From the NCBI GenBank assembly GCA_965247075.1, contig CBDFGK010000002.1:310001-374000 (forward strand): a stretch of DNA of 64,000 nt, written 5' to 3'. Source of the stretch: CBDFGK01 sp965247075 (lineage in GTDB: Bacteria > Pseudomonadota > Gammaproteobacteria > Pseudomonadales > Halieaceae). Shown here one piece after another: positions 17,251-26,600 of this stretch. A model generated the notes under the pieces. That model searched no databases. It was not told where the DNA came from and worked only from the letters and a program-made list of their open reading frames with translations. Positions within the stretch are counted from its first letter, which is position 1. Every line of letters begins with the position of its first letter. Position numbers and translations under genes: made by a program.

Positions 17251-20200
17251 ATGAGCGCCACACTTGCCGAATTGAGAAACACCATTCGACTGAGCACCAG
17301 CGCCGACGAAGCCGGTGCCATCGATACCTTGCTGGCTGCGACCGCCTTGTCTGTAGAGCGCATGGAAACGGTGCGCTTGAACTCTATTGGCCTGGTAGAG
17401 CGCTGTCGCGCCAAGAGTGACAAGGCCGGCACACTGGATGCGTTCCTGCAGGAGTTTGGCCTATCCAATAACGAGGGCATTGCACTGATGTGTCTGGCCG
17501 AAGCCCTGTTGCGGGTGCCCGATGAGGAAACTGCCGATAAACTGATCGCTGAAAAAATCCACTCTGGTGACTGGGGCTCACACAAGGGCAAGTCCAGGTC
17601 GGGTTTTGTAAATGCCTCGGTCTGGGGATTGATGCTGACCGGTACCATTGTGCGTCTCGACGATGATATCACCGGTGATACCGCCTCCTGGATGCGCCGA
17701 TTGGTGAGTTCCCTGGGAGAGCCGGTGGTGAGGCAGGCCGTTTTGCAGGCCATGCGCATCATGGGTGGGCAGTACGTGCTGGGTCGCACCATTAATGAGG
17801 GCTTGAAAAGGGGGGTCGCGGCAAATCGACCTGGCACCCGCTTCTCCTTTGACATGCTAGGCGAGGGCGCGCGTACCATGGTCGATGCGCAGCGCTATTT
17901 TGAGTCTTATGCCGCTGCTATTCGCACCATCAGTGCCACGGTAAACAATACCTCGGTCATTGCTGCCAATGGTATATCGGTCAAGCTGTCGGCCCTGCAT
18001 CCTCGCTACGAGTACCGGCAGAAGAAGCGGGTCATGCAGGAGTTGTTGCCACAGGTCAGGGAGTTGGCGCTGTTGGCCAAGGCCGGCGGCATGGGCTTTA
18101 GTATTGATGCGGAAGAAGCCGCTCGACTGGATCTGTCACTGGATATTTTTGAAGCTCTGGCGCGGGACCCGCAGTTGGCGGATTGGGAAGGGCTGGGCTT
18201 TGTGCTGCAGGGCTATCAAAAGCGCGGTTGGCATGTGGCACAGTGGTTGATCGAGCTGGCACGGGATACCGGGCGTCGCTTTATGGTGCGGCTGGTCAAG
18301 GGTGCCTATTGGGATGGGGAGATCAAGCATGCTCAGGAACTGGGCCTGGCCGACTACCCGGTATTTACTCGCAAGTGTCACTCTGATGTTTCCTATCAGC
18401 TATGTGCAGAGCGACTACTGTCTGCGCAGGAGGTTATTTTCCCCCAGTTCGCCACCCATAACGCGCACACAGTAGCGTTGATCCGGGAGCTGGCCGACGG
18501 CGGCCAAAGCTATGAGTTTCAGCGCCTGCACGGTATGGGACATTTGTTGTTCGACGAAATACAGGCGGCCAACCCCGAGGTGGCGGTGCGGGTATACGCG
18601 CCCATAGGCAACCATAAAGACCTGTTGCCCTACCTGGTGCGGCGTTTGCTTGAGAACGGGGCCAACAGCTCTTTTGTGAACCGGTTTCTTGATGCCAAGG
18701 TGCCCGCCGATGAGTTGCTGGCGGACCCGTTTGCGCTGAGCCAGGCCCAGCCGTTGCGACGTCACCCGCAAATACCCGTGCCGCGTGAACTGTTCCGGCA
18801 GGAAGAAAACGCCTGGCTCAATGCCAGGGGTATTGATTTGACGGAGCCGCTGGAAGTTGTACCACTGTTGGCAAAGATCGCAGCTACAACATCTGCCTCG
18901 CTGCTGGCTGCCCCCATAGTGGCGGGCGAGTGGCTGGACGGTGCTCGGTTGGATGTCATCAATCCAGCCCATACTGATACGGTGGTCGGCCAGGTTGTTG
19001 AGGCGGATTCCCGGGCGATAGAGCAAGCACTCGCCTGTGCCAGTGCTGCCCGGTTCGAATGGGATGGGGCGGGTGTTGAGCGCCGGGCGGCGTGCCTGGA
19101 ACGCATGGCCGAGCTATTGGAGCAGCACTGCGAAGAGTTGATGGGCCTGATCGTCGCCGAGGCGGGCCGCACTATAGACGATGCGCTTTCCGAAGTGCGC
19201 GAAGCGGTGGATTTCTGCCGCTATTACGCCCAGCAGGGGCGCGCCGGCTTTGCCCGGCCGGTCAGTCTGCCCGGACCCACTGGCGAAACCAATGAGCTTT
19301 CCCTGCACGGGCGTGGTGTATTCCTGTGTATCAGTCCGTGGAACTTCCCGCTGGCCATCTTTACCGGCCAGATCACCGCTGCGCTGGTGGCCGGGAACAC
19401 GGTAATAGCCAAACCCGCGGAGCAAACACCGCTGATTGCCGCTCGCGCGGTAGCGCTGTTGCTGCAAGCGGGTGTGCCGCCGGAGGTGCTGCACCTGTTG
19501 CCAGGAGATGGCGCCAGGACAGGCGCTGCGCTGGTAAATGATGCGCGTGTCTCTGGTGTGGTATTCACAGGTTCGACGGCGACGGCGAAACTTATTAATC
19601 GCCGGCTGGCGCAGCGCGACGGCGTGATCGTGCCGCTCATTGCCGAAACCGGCGGTTTAAACGTGATGCTGGTTGATGCCACGGCGCTCCCCGAACAGGT
19701 GGTAGACGACGTCATTACTTCGGCCTTTCAAAGCGCCGGCCAGCGCTGTTCGGCGCTGCGTGTCATTTACCTGCAGGAAGACATTGCCGATACCATTATC
19801 GAGATGCTGGCGGGAGCCATGCAAGAGCTGGAGATTGGCAACCCGGCGGCACTGGCTACCGATATTGGTCCAGTTATCGATCTGGGCGCGCGACAGCTAC
19901 TGGAGCAACACGAACTGCGCATGCAGAAAGAGGCAAAATTGCTGGCCCGTTGTGAACTGCCATCAACTCTGGGCAAAGGGTATTTCTTCGCGCCGCAGGT
20001 GCATGAGATTCAGCAGCTGTCAGCATTACCGGAAGAAGTGTTTGGCCCCGTGCTGCATGTTATTCGCTACAAGGTTGCAGATATGCCCCGCGTGCTGAGT
20101 GATATCAACGCCTCTGGCTTTGGTCTGACACTGGGCGTGCACAGCCGCATTGATGGTTTTGCCCGGGAAGTATTCAAAGGCACCCGCGTTGGCAATACCT

Positions 20201-20388
20201 ACATCAACCGCAATATTGTCGGTGCGGTGGTGGGTGTGAACCCCTTTGGCGGCCAGGGCCTGTCAGGCACCGGTCCCAAGGCCGGCGGCCCGCACTATTT
20301 GTTGCGCTTTGCCACTGAAAAAACCCGTACTGACAACGTGGTGGCCAAGGGCGGTAATACCCAGTTGTTTACCCTGGCGGATACCTGA
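17251..20388 (+). CDS. putA: Bifunctional proline dehydrogenase / glutamate-semialdehyde dehydrogenase
   Basis: 1045 residues from ATG 17251, preceded by AGGAGGAGCG; an in-frame upstream TTG at 17200 would reach into the spacer. Proline dehydrogenase barrel: SVKLSALHPRYEYRQKK, RLVKGAYWDGEIKHAQ and FATHNAHT. Aldehyde dehydrogenase half: ISPWNFPLAIFTGQ, GVVFTGSTATAKLI, ETGGLN and the catalytic Cys in SAGQRCSALR. It oxidises proline to glutamate in two steps using FAD and NAD+. There is no N-terminal ribbon-helix-helix DNA-binding domain, so it should be catalytic only, not a self-repressing trifunctional PutA. Confidence 0.95.
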   Translation: MSATLAELRNTIRLSTSADEAGAIDTLLAATALSVERMETVRLNSIGLVERCRAKSDKAGTLDAFLQEFGLSNNEGIALMCLAEALLRVPDEETADKLIAEKIHSGDWGSHKGKSRSGFVNASVWGLMLTGTIVRLDDDITGDTASWMRRLVSSLGEPVVRQAVLQAMRIMGGQYVLGRTINEGLKRGVAANRPGTRFSFDMLGEGARTMVDAQRYFESYAAAIRTISATVNNTSVIAANGISVKLSALHPRYEYRQKKRVMQELLPQVRELALLAKAGGMGFSIDAEEAARLDLSLDIFEALARDPQLADWEGLGFVLQGYQKRGWHVAQWLIELARDTGRRFMVRLVKGAYWDGEIKHAQELGLADYPVFTRKCHSDVSYQLCAERLLSAQEVIFPQFATHNAHTVALIRELADGGQSYEFQRLHGMGHLLFDEIQAANPEVAVRVYAPIGNHKDLLPYLVRRLLENGANSSFVNRFLDAKVPADELLADPFALSQAQPLRRHPQIPVPRELFRQEENAWLNARGIDLTEPLEVVPLLAKIAATTSASLLAAPIVAGEWLDGARLDVINPAHTDTVVGQVVEADSRAIEQALACASAARFEWDGAGVERRAACLERMAELLEQHCEELMGLIVAEAGRTIDDALSEVREAVDFCRYYAQQGRAGFARPVSLPGPTGETNELSLHGRGVFLCISPWNFPLAIFTGQITAALVAGNTVIAKPAEQTPLIAARAVALLLQAGVPPEVLHLLPGDGARTGAALVNDARVSGVVFTGSTATAKLINRRLAQRDGVIVPLIAETGGLNVMLVDATALPEQVVDDVITSAFQSAGQRCSALRVIYLQEDIADTIIEMLAGAMQELEIGNPAALATDIGPVIDLGARQLLEQHELRMQKEAKLLARCELPSTLGKGYFFAPQVHEIQQLSALPEEVFGPVLHVIRYKVADMPRVLSDINASGFGLTLGVHSRIDGFAREVFKGTRVGNTYINRNIVGAVVGVNPFGGQGLSGTGPKAGGPHYLLRFATEKTRTDNVVAKGGNTQLFTLADT

Positions 20389-20392
20389 TGCC

Positions 20393-20695
20393 ATGCTGTT
20401 CCGTCGCTGCCGGGCAGAAGATGTCGATGCGGTACTCCCACTCATGTACAGCGCTGGTCCAGAAGCCTTTCGCTATGTATTTTCCGTGCGCAGTGAGCTG
20501 CAGGTACTCGACTTTCTGCGCGCGGCCTTTGTCCGGGGTGAGGGCGAGTTCGGCTATAGGGACCACATCGTCGCCATTGAGGGCGATGAGATTGTTGCCC
20601 TGGTGGGAATGAGAAGCGCCGGGGATCAGCTCAACTACCGGTTGGCCATCATTCGAAATATATTTGGCTTCTACGGCTCTTCTCCGGTTCTATGA
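20393..20695 (+). pseudogene. GNAT-type acetyltransferase, 3' part lost at an IS end
   Basis: ATG 20393 opens a frame MLFRRCRAEDVDAVLPLMYS followed by a short GNAT-like N-terminal half (HIVAIEGDEIVALVGM). Homology stops at about 20674, where the sequence turns into the terminal bases of an ISL3-like element (ggctcttctccg); the frame then runs only seven more codons. A complete GNAT domain is about 150 residues, and the acetyl-CoA-binding half is absent. The missing part is not at the other end of the island, so sequence has been deleted here. Confidence 0.7.
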
Positions 20696-20804
20696 GTGAA
20701 CAAGGATGCCGACCCCCACGTAATCTGTTGGTATATAGGGATGTGCCGCTGTTTGGCTATCCCTGCGTGATTGAAATGGAGCTGGCCCAAGTATTTATCA
20801 GCAA
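20675..20804 (+). mobile_element. Internally deleted 5' remnant of an ISL3-like element (left island copy)
   Basis: Begins ggctcttctccggttctatg, as does the copy at 42121. It matches that copy to about the gttggtatata stretch, skips about 210 bases, then matches 42395-42456 (RDVPLFGYPCVIEMELAQVF when translated, the zinc-finger region of an ISL3-type transposase). It ends abruptly at the duplicated adhesin fragment. Confidence 0.8.
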
Positions 20805-20805
20805 G

Positions 20806-21311
20806 TTAAAAGACTATCTCGCCCTCTATGTAGATGCGGTGGTCAGCGGTAATCTGGCCTGCTGCGCGCTCAGCGACAAGTTTCAGATCAAACCACTTGC
20901 TGCGCTGCCACTGCAGGCCCAGGCGGTAGGTGTCACCGGTGGCGCCGAAGCTGAATTCAGTGTAGGGCGTCATAAGGCCGGGCATCGCAGAGACATCCAT
21001 GCCGTAATCCAAACGGAGGTCCAGGTTCGGGGTGTAGTTGTAGCCATCAGTACCGCCCTGAGCCTCCAGGCTATCACCCTTGCCGCCGACCAGCGCCCGT
21101 GCCTTGCCTTCTATCACCAGGCTCCCGCTATGGCTCGCATAGCGCAGGCCGCCACCCAGCTCCGCACCGGCACCGGTCTCGCCGTCGCCGTCGTCATAGC
21201 GCAGGCCGGCTTCCAGGCTGGTTTCCAAGCGTGCGCCACTATCCAGGCTGTGGCCGCGAATCGCTTCCAGGGTCATGCGCGCACGGTGGGCTTGCTGAGT
21301 GATTGCTGTTA
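20806..21311 (-). pseudogene. Duplicated, internally deleted 3' end of the giant adhesin gene
   Basis: Minus-strand copy of 23668-24311. It reads MTLEAIRGHSLDSGARLETS through to the stop (YIEGEIVF) with few substitutions, but lacks about 45 codons (the counterpart of roughly 23935-24075) where two beta-strands and a loop of the barrel should be. There is no passenger domain and no signal peptide, so it cannot work alone. It could act as a donor for recombination with the intact copy. The upstream junction to unrelated AT-rich DNA is at about 21311. Confidence 0.88.
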
Positions 21312-21381
21312 TCCCTTTTAATTACGCGACAAGCAATTTCAGCACGATTGGCGATTAGGATTTTTTGGAACATTGAATGAA

Positions 21382-21600
21382 TTACTCAAACTCGTGACGC
21401 GACAAACAGGATAGCCGAATGATCGAACGCAATGTGCCTATTCTAATTTCTTTGTGGTTTGGAACCGGCACCGTTATGGTGCTATTGGGTATGCTTTTTT
21501 GCATAATTATATGACTTCCCCGCCTCCTGACCTCAACAAATCCATGCTTGGACAAAACCGCGCAAACATCGTTAGCGGACAGTCTTCGCAACCTAGGCAT
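21382..21600 (-). CDS. hicA: HicA-type mRNA interferase toxin
   Basis: 72 residues of the YcfA/HicA double-stranded-RNA-binding-like fold: VLSKHGFVEVRRRGSHIIMQ with the catalytic His after Gly-Ser, ITVPVPNHKEIRIGTLRSII, then a short tail SRHEFE. Such toxins cleave mRNA when freed from HicB. The start overlaps the end of the antitoxin gene by eight bases. Order here is antitoxin first, toxin second, found in many HicBA loci. Complete and apparently intact. Confidence 0.88.
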   Translation of the reverse strand: MPRLRRLSANDVCAVLSKHGFVEVRRRGSHIIMQKSIPNSTITVPVPNHKEIRIGTLRSIIRLSCLSRHEFE

Positions 21601-21820
21601 ATGCTATCTCAATCGGCGTAATATACATTTCCCCGCTTAATCGATCTTTGATTTCCTCATCGGATGCACATTCAAAAAACAACTGCAACGCTTCGGTTAA
21701 GTTTTTGCGCGCATCATCAACGGTTTCGCCTTGACTCGCCACATCCACTTCGGGGCACAGCGCGACATAGCCGTCTTTTTCTTTCTCGATGATTCCAGTT
21801 AGAGTGATTTTCATTTTCAA
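21593..21820 (-). CDS. hicB: HicB-type antitoxin
   Basis: 75 residues. Partial RNase H-like fold of HicB: GYVALCPEVDVASQGETVDD, then ARKNLTEALQLFFECASDEE. A GAGGT Shine-Dalgarno lies upstream of the ATG at 21820. The C-terminus lacks an obvious DNA-binding domain, as in short HicB forms. It neutralises the overlapping HicA and may autoregulate the pair. It sits in the AT-richer part of the island between the adhesin fragment and the DUF262 remnant. Confidence 0.87.
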   Translation of the reverse strand: MKMKITLTGIIEKEKDGYVALCPEVDVASQGETVDDARKNLTEALQLFFECASDEEIKDRLSGEMYITPIEIAYA

Positions 21821-21907
21821 TACCTCAGTGAATAAAAATGTAGTAGTGAATCTGTCGAAATATACTAAAAATTCTTGCCACAGTAGTTCTTTTATTTAAC
21901 AACAAAA

Positions 21908-23216
21908 CTACAAAATATCTCCAAAGAATTTCTCAAGCCTATTTAATGAATATTTTTGTCGTTCCCTCAAATCTTCTGGCACCCAAGATGCTGGATTCTT
22001 CTCTGACAAATCTATTGCATCCTGAACCTTGGATTCCCGATATTTATTTTGCTTGCGCCGGAAAGATGCCTTTGATATAAAAATATCGAATAGTATTTTT
22101 CAATAAATCAATATAATTATTTTGCTTATCCTCATTATCCAAATGAAAATACCCGTCATTTTGTCTGCCGTATTTATTTAAATAGACATATAGCGGATAC
22201 CCCCAATAAATATTAGGATATTGGTTTAAAATAGCCCAAAATATATTCGCATCACATGTAAATTCATCGGAACCTACGATGCCTTGCGTGCGTATCTTGT
22301 GATAGCCCTCCAAACTACTTACTATCAAATTCCACTCTTTGCTCGGATTTTTCAGATCTTTAAAATATTTTTTGATATACGCACGTAACCCGATTTCCTT
22401 CCCAGTATCACCTGCTCTGGATCTAATAATATGCATGTGGATTCTAAAAAGCGTTTCGTGATCATCAAGGGCATGCCAGCGTTTGATGAAACTCTCTCTA
22501 TCCTGATCTTTGGACATACCATAAATATCCGCTTTGAATATATCAGCATCGTTTAGGCTCATTCCGCGGTCATTAATTATTTGAAATAAGGTCAGTGCAT
22601 CATCTAACGAATCACACTCAATTGGCAGCAAAACTATATTTTCTTGGAATATTTTCAATGCGAGTTCACGATGCTCTACTGTTTTACCGTTCCACCACTC
22701 GTTCAATTTTTCTGCCACAATATCACGGTTTAGTTTGTATGGATTGTTGCTTTGTAAGTTTTCAGTTTCCAAATCCATTACTTTTTTAAAATCTTCGTAG
22801 TCGTTTCGTCCATCACCAGCCAGAACTTTTGATTCCAATCGGGGCTCTTTGATTATTTCAGTGGTTTTAGAATCCGTTTTATAAAACATTTTTTGCAAAA
22901 CAATGTATGTGCCATTGATTGCAAATAACAATCTTATAAGTATCAACAAGGTAGTTAGGCGTTGTTGTCCATCAATGATCACCCATGCATTTGTATTTTC
23001 TTCATCTGGATAAACAACAATACTACCTAAAAAATATTGTTCTTTATCACCGCGGTCACCATTAATATGGTCATCAATAAAAGAAGATATGTCTATCCAC
23101 AACTGTTCGCACTCTTCAATACCCCATGAATAAGGACGCTGAAATTCAGGAATAACAAACTCTCGGTCACTGAAAACTTTACCGAGAGACAATGGTTCTG
23201 CTCGTAGTGCTTTCAT
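21908..23216 (-). pseudogene. GmrSD-like DUF262 protein, C-terminal nuclease domain deleted
   Basis: ATG 23216 with AAGGA upstream opens 390 residues of DUF262: FVIPEFQRPYSWGIEECEQL, the VIIDGQQRLTTL motif (ParB/Srx-like NTP site) and LPIECDSLDDALTLFQIIND. After RYFYIKGI the frame ends at 22044. In another minus frame the sequence goes on to 21908 as KYRESKVQDAIDLSEK, then WVPEDLRERQKYSLNRLEKF, resembling the very end of a DUF262-DUF1524 protein. The DUF1524 HNH nuclease core is therefore deleted and the remainder frameshifted. The family includes GmrSD type IV restriction enzymes against modified phage DNA. Base composition is AT-rich compared with the core genes. Confidence 0.75.
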
Positions 23217-23392
23217 GTCGATTTCCTTTTGGTGTTAATAAAATTGTGTTGCAGAATAATATCTGACCGGACTTTGTAGTCTAACATCACAACGGAATAT
23301 TTCCACGCTTGCACAACGGATTTTTCAATTGCTTGTCGCGGAGCATTGCCAGTGAGCGACATAATCGTTTGCGCGTGTCACGCGGGAAATTT

Positions 23393-23560
23393 TCAGCGGC
23401 GTCCTTGCTGATCGAATTGTGGAAAATCGGGTCCCTTCCCTGCGCAAAGAGGCGATGTGCCAGGTGGCGCCCTGGGCGGTGGTATCAGTAGCGGTAGGGA
23501 AGGGGTGGCCGGCTCTTTATCGCGTAGGTGAGCCAGGATTCTGTCAATGATGTCCTGGTC
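23393..23560 (-). mobile_element. Fossil C-terminus of an IS91-type transposase
   Basis: Minus-strand translation gives DIIDRILAHLRDKEPATPSL, then PPPRAPPG, ending QFDQQGRR and a stop at 23393-23395. This matches the typical proline-rich tail of zinc-binding IS91-family transposases. An in-frame TAG just before it and the absence of any catalytic region show it is only a remnant. Confidence 0.6.
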
Positions 23561-23641
23561 CTAATCCCTGGCGTTCGAGGCAGCGCCCCACGCGTTGGCT
23601 AATTGAAATCGGGGCGGTCGGTTGTGCTGCGCCGCTCTGGG

Positions 23642-23660
23642 TCCCCGCCTGCGGCGGGGA
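23642..23660 (-). terminator. REP-like hairpin after the adhesin gene
   Basis: tccccgcc-tgc-ggcgggga forms a perfect 8-bp GC-rich stem with a 3-base loop, eight bases beyond the stop of the minus-strand adhesin gene. The flanking gtcatccccgcc on the minus strand is like widespread REP/BIME hairpins. There is no strong U-run, so it may protect the mRNA end rather than terminate. Confidence 0.55.
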
Positions 23661-23667
23661 TGACAAG

Positions 23668-26600
23668 TTAAAACGCTAGCTCGCCCTCTATGTAGATGCG
23701 GTGGTCAGCAGTGATCTGGCCTGCTGCGCGCTCGGCGACAAGTTTCAGATCAAACCACTTGCTGCGCTGCCACTGCAGGCCCAGGCGATAGGTGTCACCG
23801 GTGGCGCCGAAACTGAACTCAGTGTAGGGCGTCACAAGGCCAGGCATCGCAGAGACATCCATGCCGTAATCCAAACGGAGGTCCAGGTTCGGGGTGTAGT
23901 TGTTGCCATCAGTACCGCCCTGAGCCTCCAGGCCATCATCCAGCCCTTGCTGCCAGAGTCGTTCTACACCGCTGGTGGTCACTCCATAACCGGGCGTCAG
24001 GCTGAATGACAGGCCGCGCCCGTTCGCGGCGGGGCTGAGTTTGATCAGCCCGCTGAGCCCCCATTCCTCGGTATCACCCTTGCCGCCGACCAGCGCCCGT
24101 GCCCTGCCTTCTATCACCAGGCCCCCGCTATCGCTCGCATAGCGCAGGCCACCACCCAACTCAGCACCGGCACCGGTCTCGCCGTCGCCGTCGTCATAGC
24201 GCAGGCCGGCTTCCAGGCTGGTTTCCAAGCGTGCGCCGCTATCCAGGCTGTGGCCGCGAATCGCTTCCAGGGTCATGCGCACACGGTGGGCTTGCTGAGT
24301 GATTGCGGTTATCTCTTCGCTTGCATCCACTTCCAGTTGGGTACTCAATGCCTCGGTTTTGAGCAGCACGGTGGTGGTGCCGGTTGCCATCAACACACCA
24401 TTGGCGCCCAGCCCCAGGGTCTGCATGCTCAGGTCGCTTGAGGCGATATCCGTCTGCGCCCCGTCTGCACTGATCTCCAGTTCGCCCTCGCCGTAGCCGA
24501 GGGTTGCCCAGAAGTCCAGACCCCCTGCTGACCAGCCCAGATACGGATGAACACTGGTCATATCCAGCTCATAGTTGCCGCTGGTTGCCGGGCCGGGGTT
24601 CGTGTAGTCCAGCTCCACCTTGCTCCCAGAGACAGATACACCCAGGATGGTGCGCTCATTCAGGCGTGCATCCAGACCCAGTTGCAGGCTGAACAGGTCG
24701 CCACTCCAACGCACCCCATCAGCACCTTTCAGGTCGCGGTAGTCGCCCGCACCCCACAGGGTCAGTTGGGTGCCGTCTGCTGCGCCTGCGCCGGTTGCGC
24801 TCAGCGGCAGGACAAAATTGGAATTGTTGAGGAGCCGCTGCAGGTCAAACTGGCCATCGGCGACGGTGCTGCCCTGGGATGTGGCGATTTCCGCCAGGCT
24901 GGAAGCACCGCCGAGGCTGGCACTGCTACCCACTCTTGAGGGCAGCCGCGCCTGCTCAATGCGCCGGGCAATAGCACTGACATTCCGGTCCGCTATGTCG
25001 CGCGCCACTTCGGGCAGAATCGCCTCATTAAGCGCAGCAAGGTCGCGGGCTACGACGACGCGGACGATGCGGGTGACCGTCGCGGCGGCATTGCCGGCGG
25101 CATCGGATACATCATAGGTGACGTTGTATGCCCCGATAGTGTCGGTATCCACCGTGTCGCCGCCAACGATGATGCCGGCACTGTTGAGATCGCCATCGGT
25201 ATCATCACTTGCCGTGGCGCCCGGGTCGGTGTAGGTGGCGCCTTGATTGACCTCAAGGGGGCTGTCTCCCCGGAGGGTAATCACCGGGGCCACGGTGTCC
25301 AGTGGCCTGGTCACGGTGATGCTTACCGTATCGGTGTCGCTGGCCGGGGAATCGGCATCATCGGTGACGGTCAGGGTGAAGGTATAAGTCCCTGCCGCAA
25401 CAGGCGTGAAGGTCGGGCCGGCGGTGTCGGCACCGGTCACGGTGATGGCCGTGTCGGGCGCGGTGCCACCGGTCTGGGTATGCGTCCAGGCATAACTCAG
25501 CGTATCGCCGTCGGGGTCGCTGCTACCAGAGCCGTTCAGGGTCACGAGCGCGTTGGTATCCACGCTTTGCGCGGGGCCGGCTTCGGCAACCGGCGGCTGG
25601 TTGACCGGTACAGTCACGGTGATGACTACCGTGTCGGTGTCGCTTGCTGCGGGAGTGCCATCATCGGTGACGGTCAGGGTGAAGGTATAAGTCCCTGCCG
25701 CAACAGGCGTGAAGGTCGGGCCGGCGATGTCGGCACCGGTCAAGGTGATTGGCGTGGCGGGCGCGGCGCCACCGGTCTGGGTATGCGTCCAGGCATAACT
25801 CAGCGTATCGCCGTCGGGGTCGCTGCTACCGGTGCCGTTCAGGGTCACGAGCGCGTTGGTCTCCACCCTTTGCGCGGGGCCGGCATCGGCAACCGGCAAC
25901 CGGTTGGCCGGCACAGTCACGGTGATGGTAACCGTGTCAGTGGCACTTGCCGAGGGAGTGCCAGCATCGGTGACGGTCAGGGAGAAGGTATAAGTCCCTG
26001 CCGCAACAGGCGTGAAGGTCGGGCCGGCGATGTTGGCATTGCTCAAGGTGATACCCGTGCCGCCGGTCAGTTCCCAGGAGTATGTCAGCGCATTGTTATC
26101 ACCATCGGGGTCGTTGCCGGAGCCGTTCAGGGTCACGAGCGCGTTGGTATCCACCCTTTGCGCGGGGCCGGCTTCGGCAACCGGATTCCGGTTGGCCGGT
26201 GTCGGTGGTCCGGTGCCGGTGGTGCCGTCCGGTGTCGCTGCCGCAGTGCCGTCCGCGGTCGCTTCTGTCGCGGGACCCTCGTTGCCGGCGAGGTCCATCA
26301 CGCTGTCTATGGCAAGGGTCAGGCCGAAGACTGTCGCTCGCGGGGTGATGCTGATGGTGTAGGTGGTGCTGGGGCCGCTGGGGCCGCTGGCCGGGGTCAC
26401 ACTATTCACCACGAGGTCGCCGGACGCCACAATGTCGTTGGAAGCGGAGAAATCACTCACTTCCAAACCGGTTACATCCTCGGAGAAGGTGATGTCGTGA
26501 TCCTGCGCCGCGTCAACCTCGCCTTCGGTAATGGTGCCGAGGGTCACCGTCGGTGCGGTGCTGTCCACGGTAATCTGCCTATCAAAGGTAGCGGGTGCGG

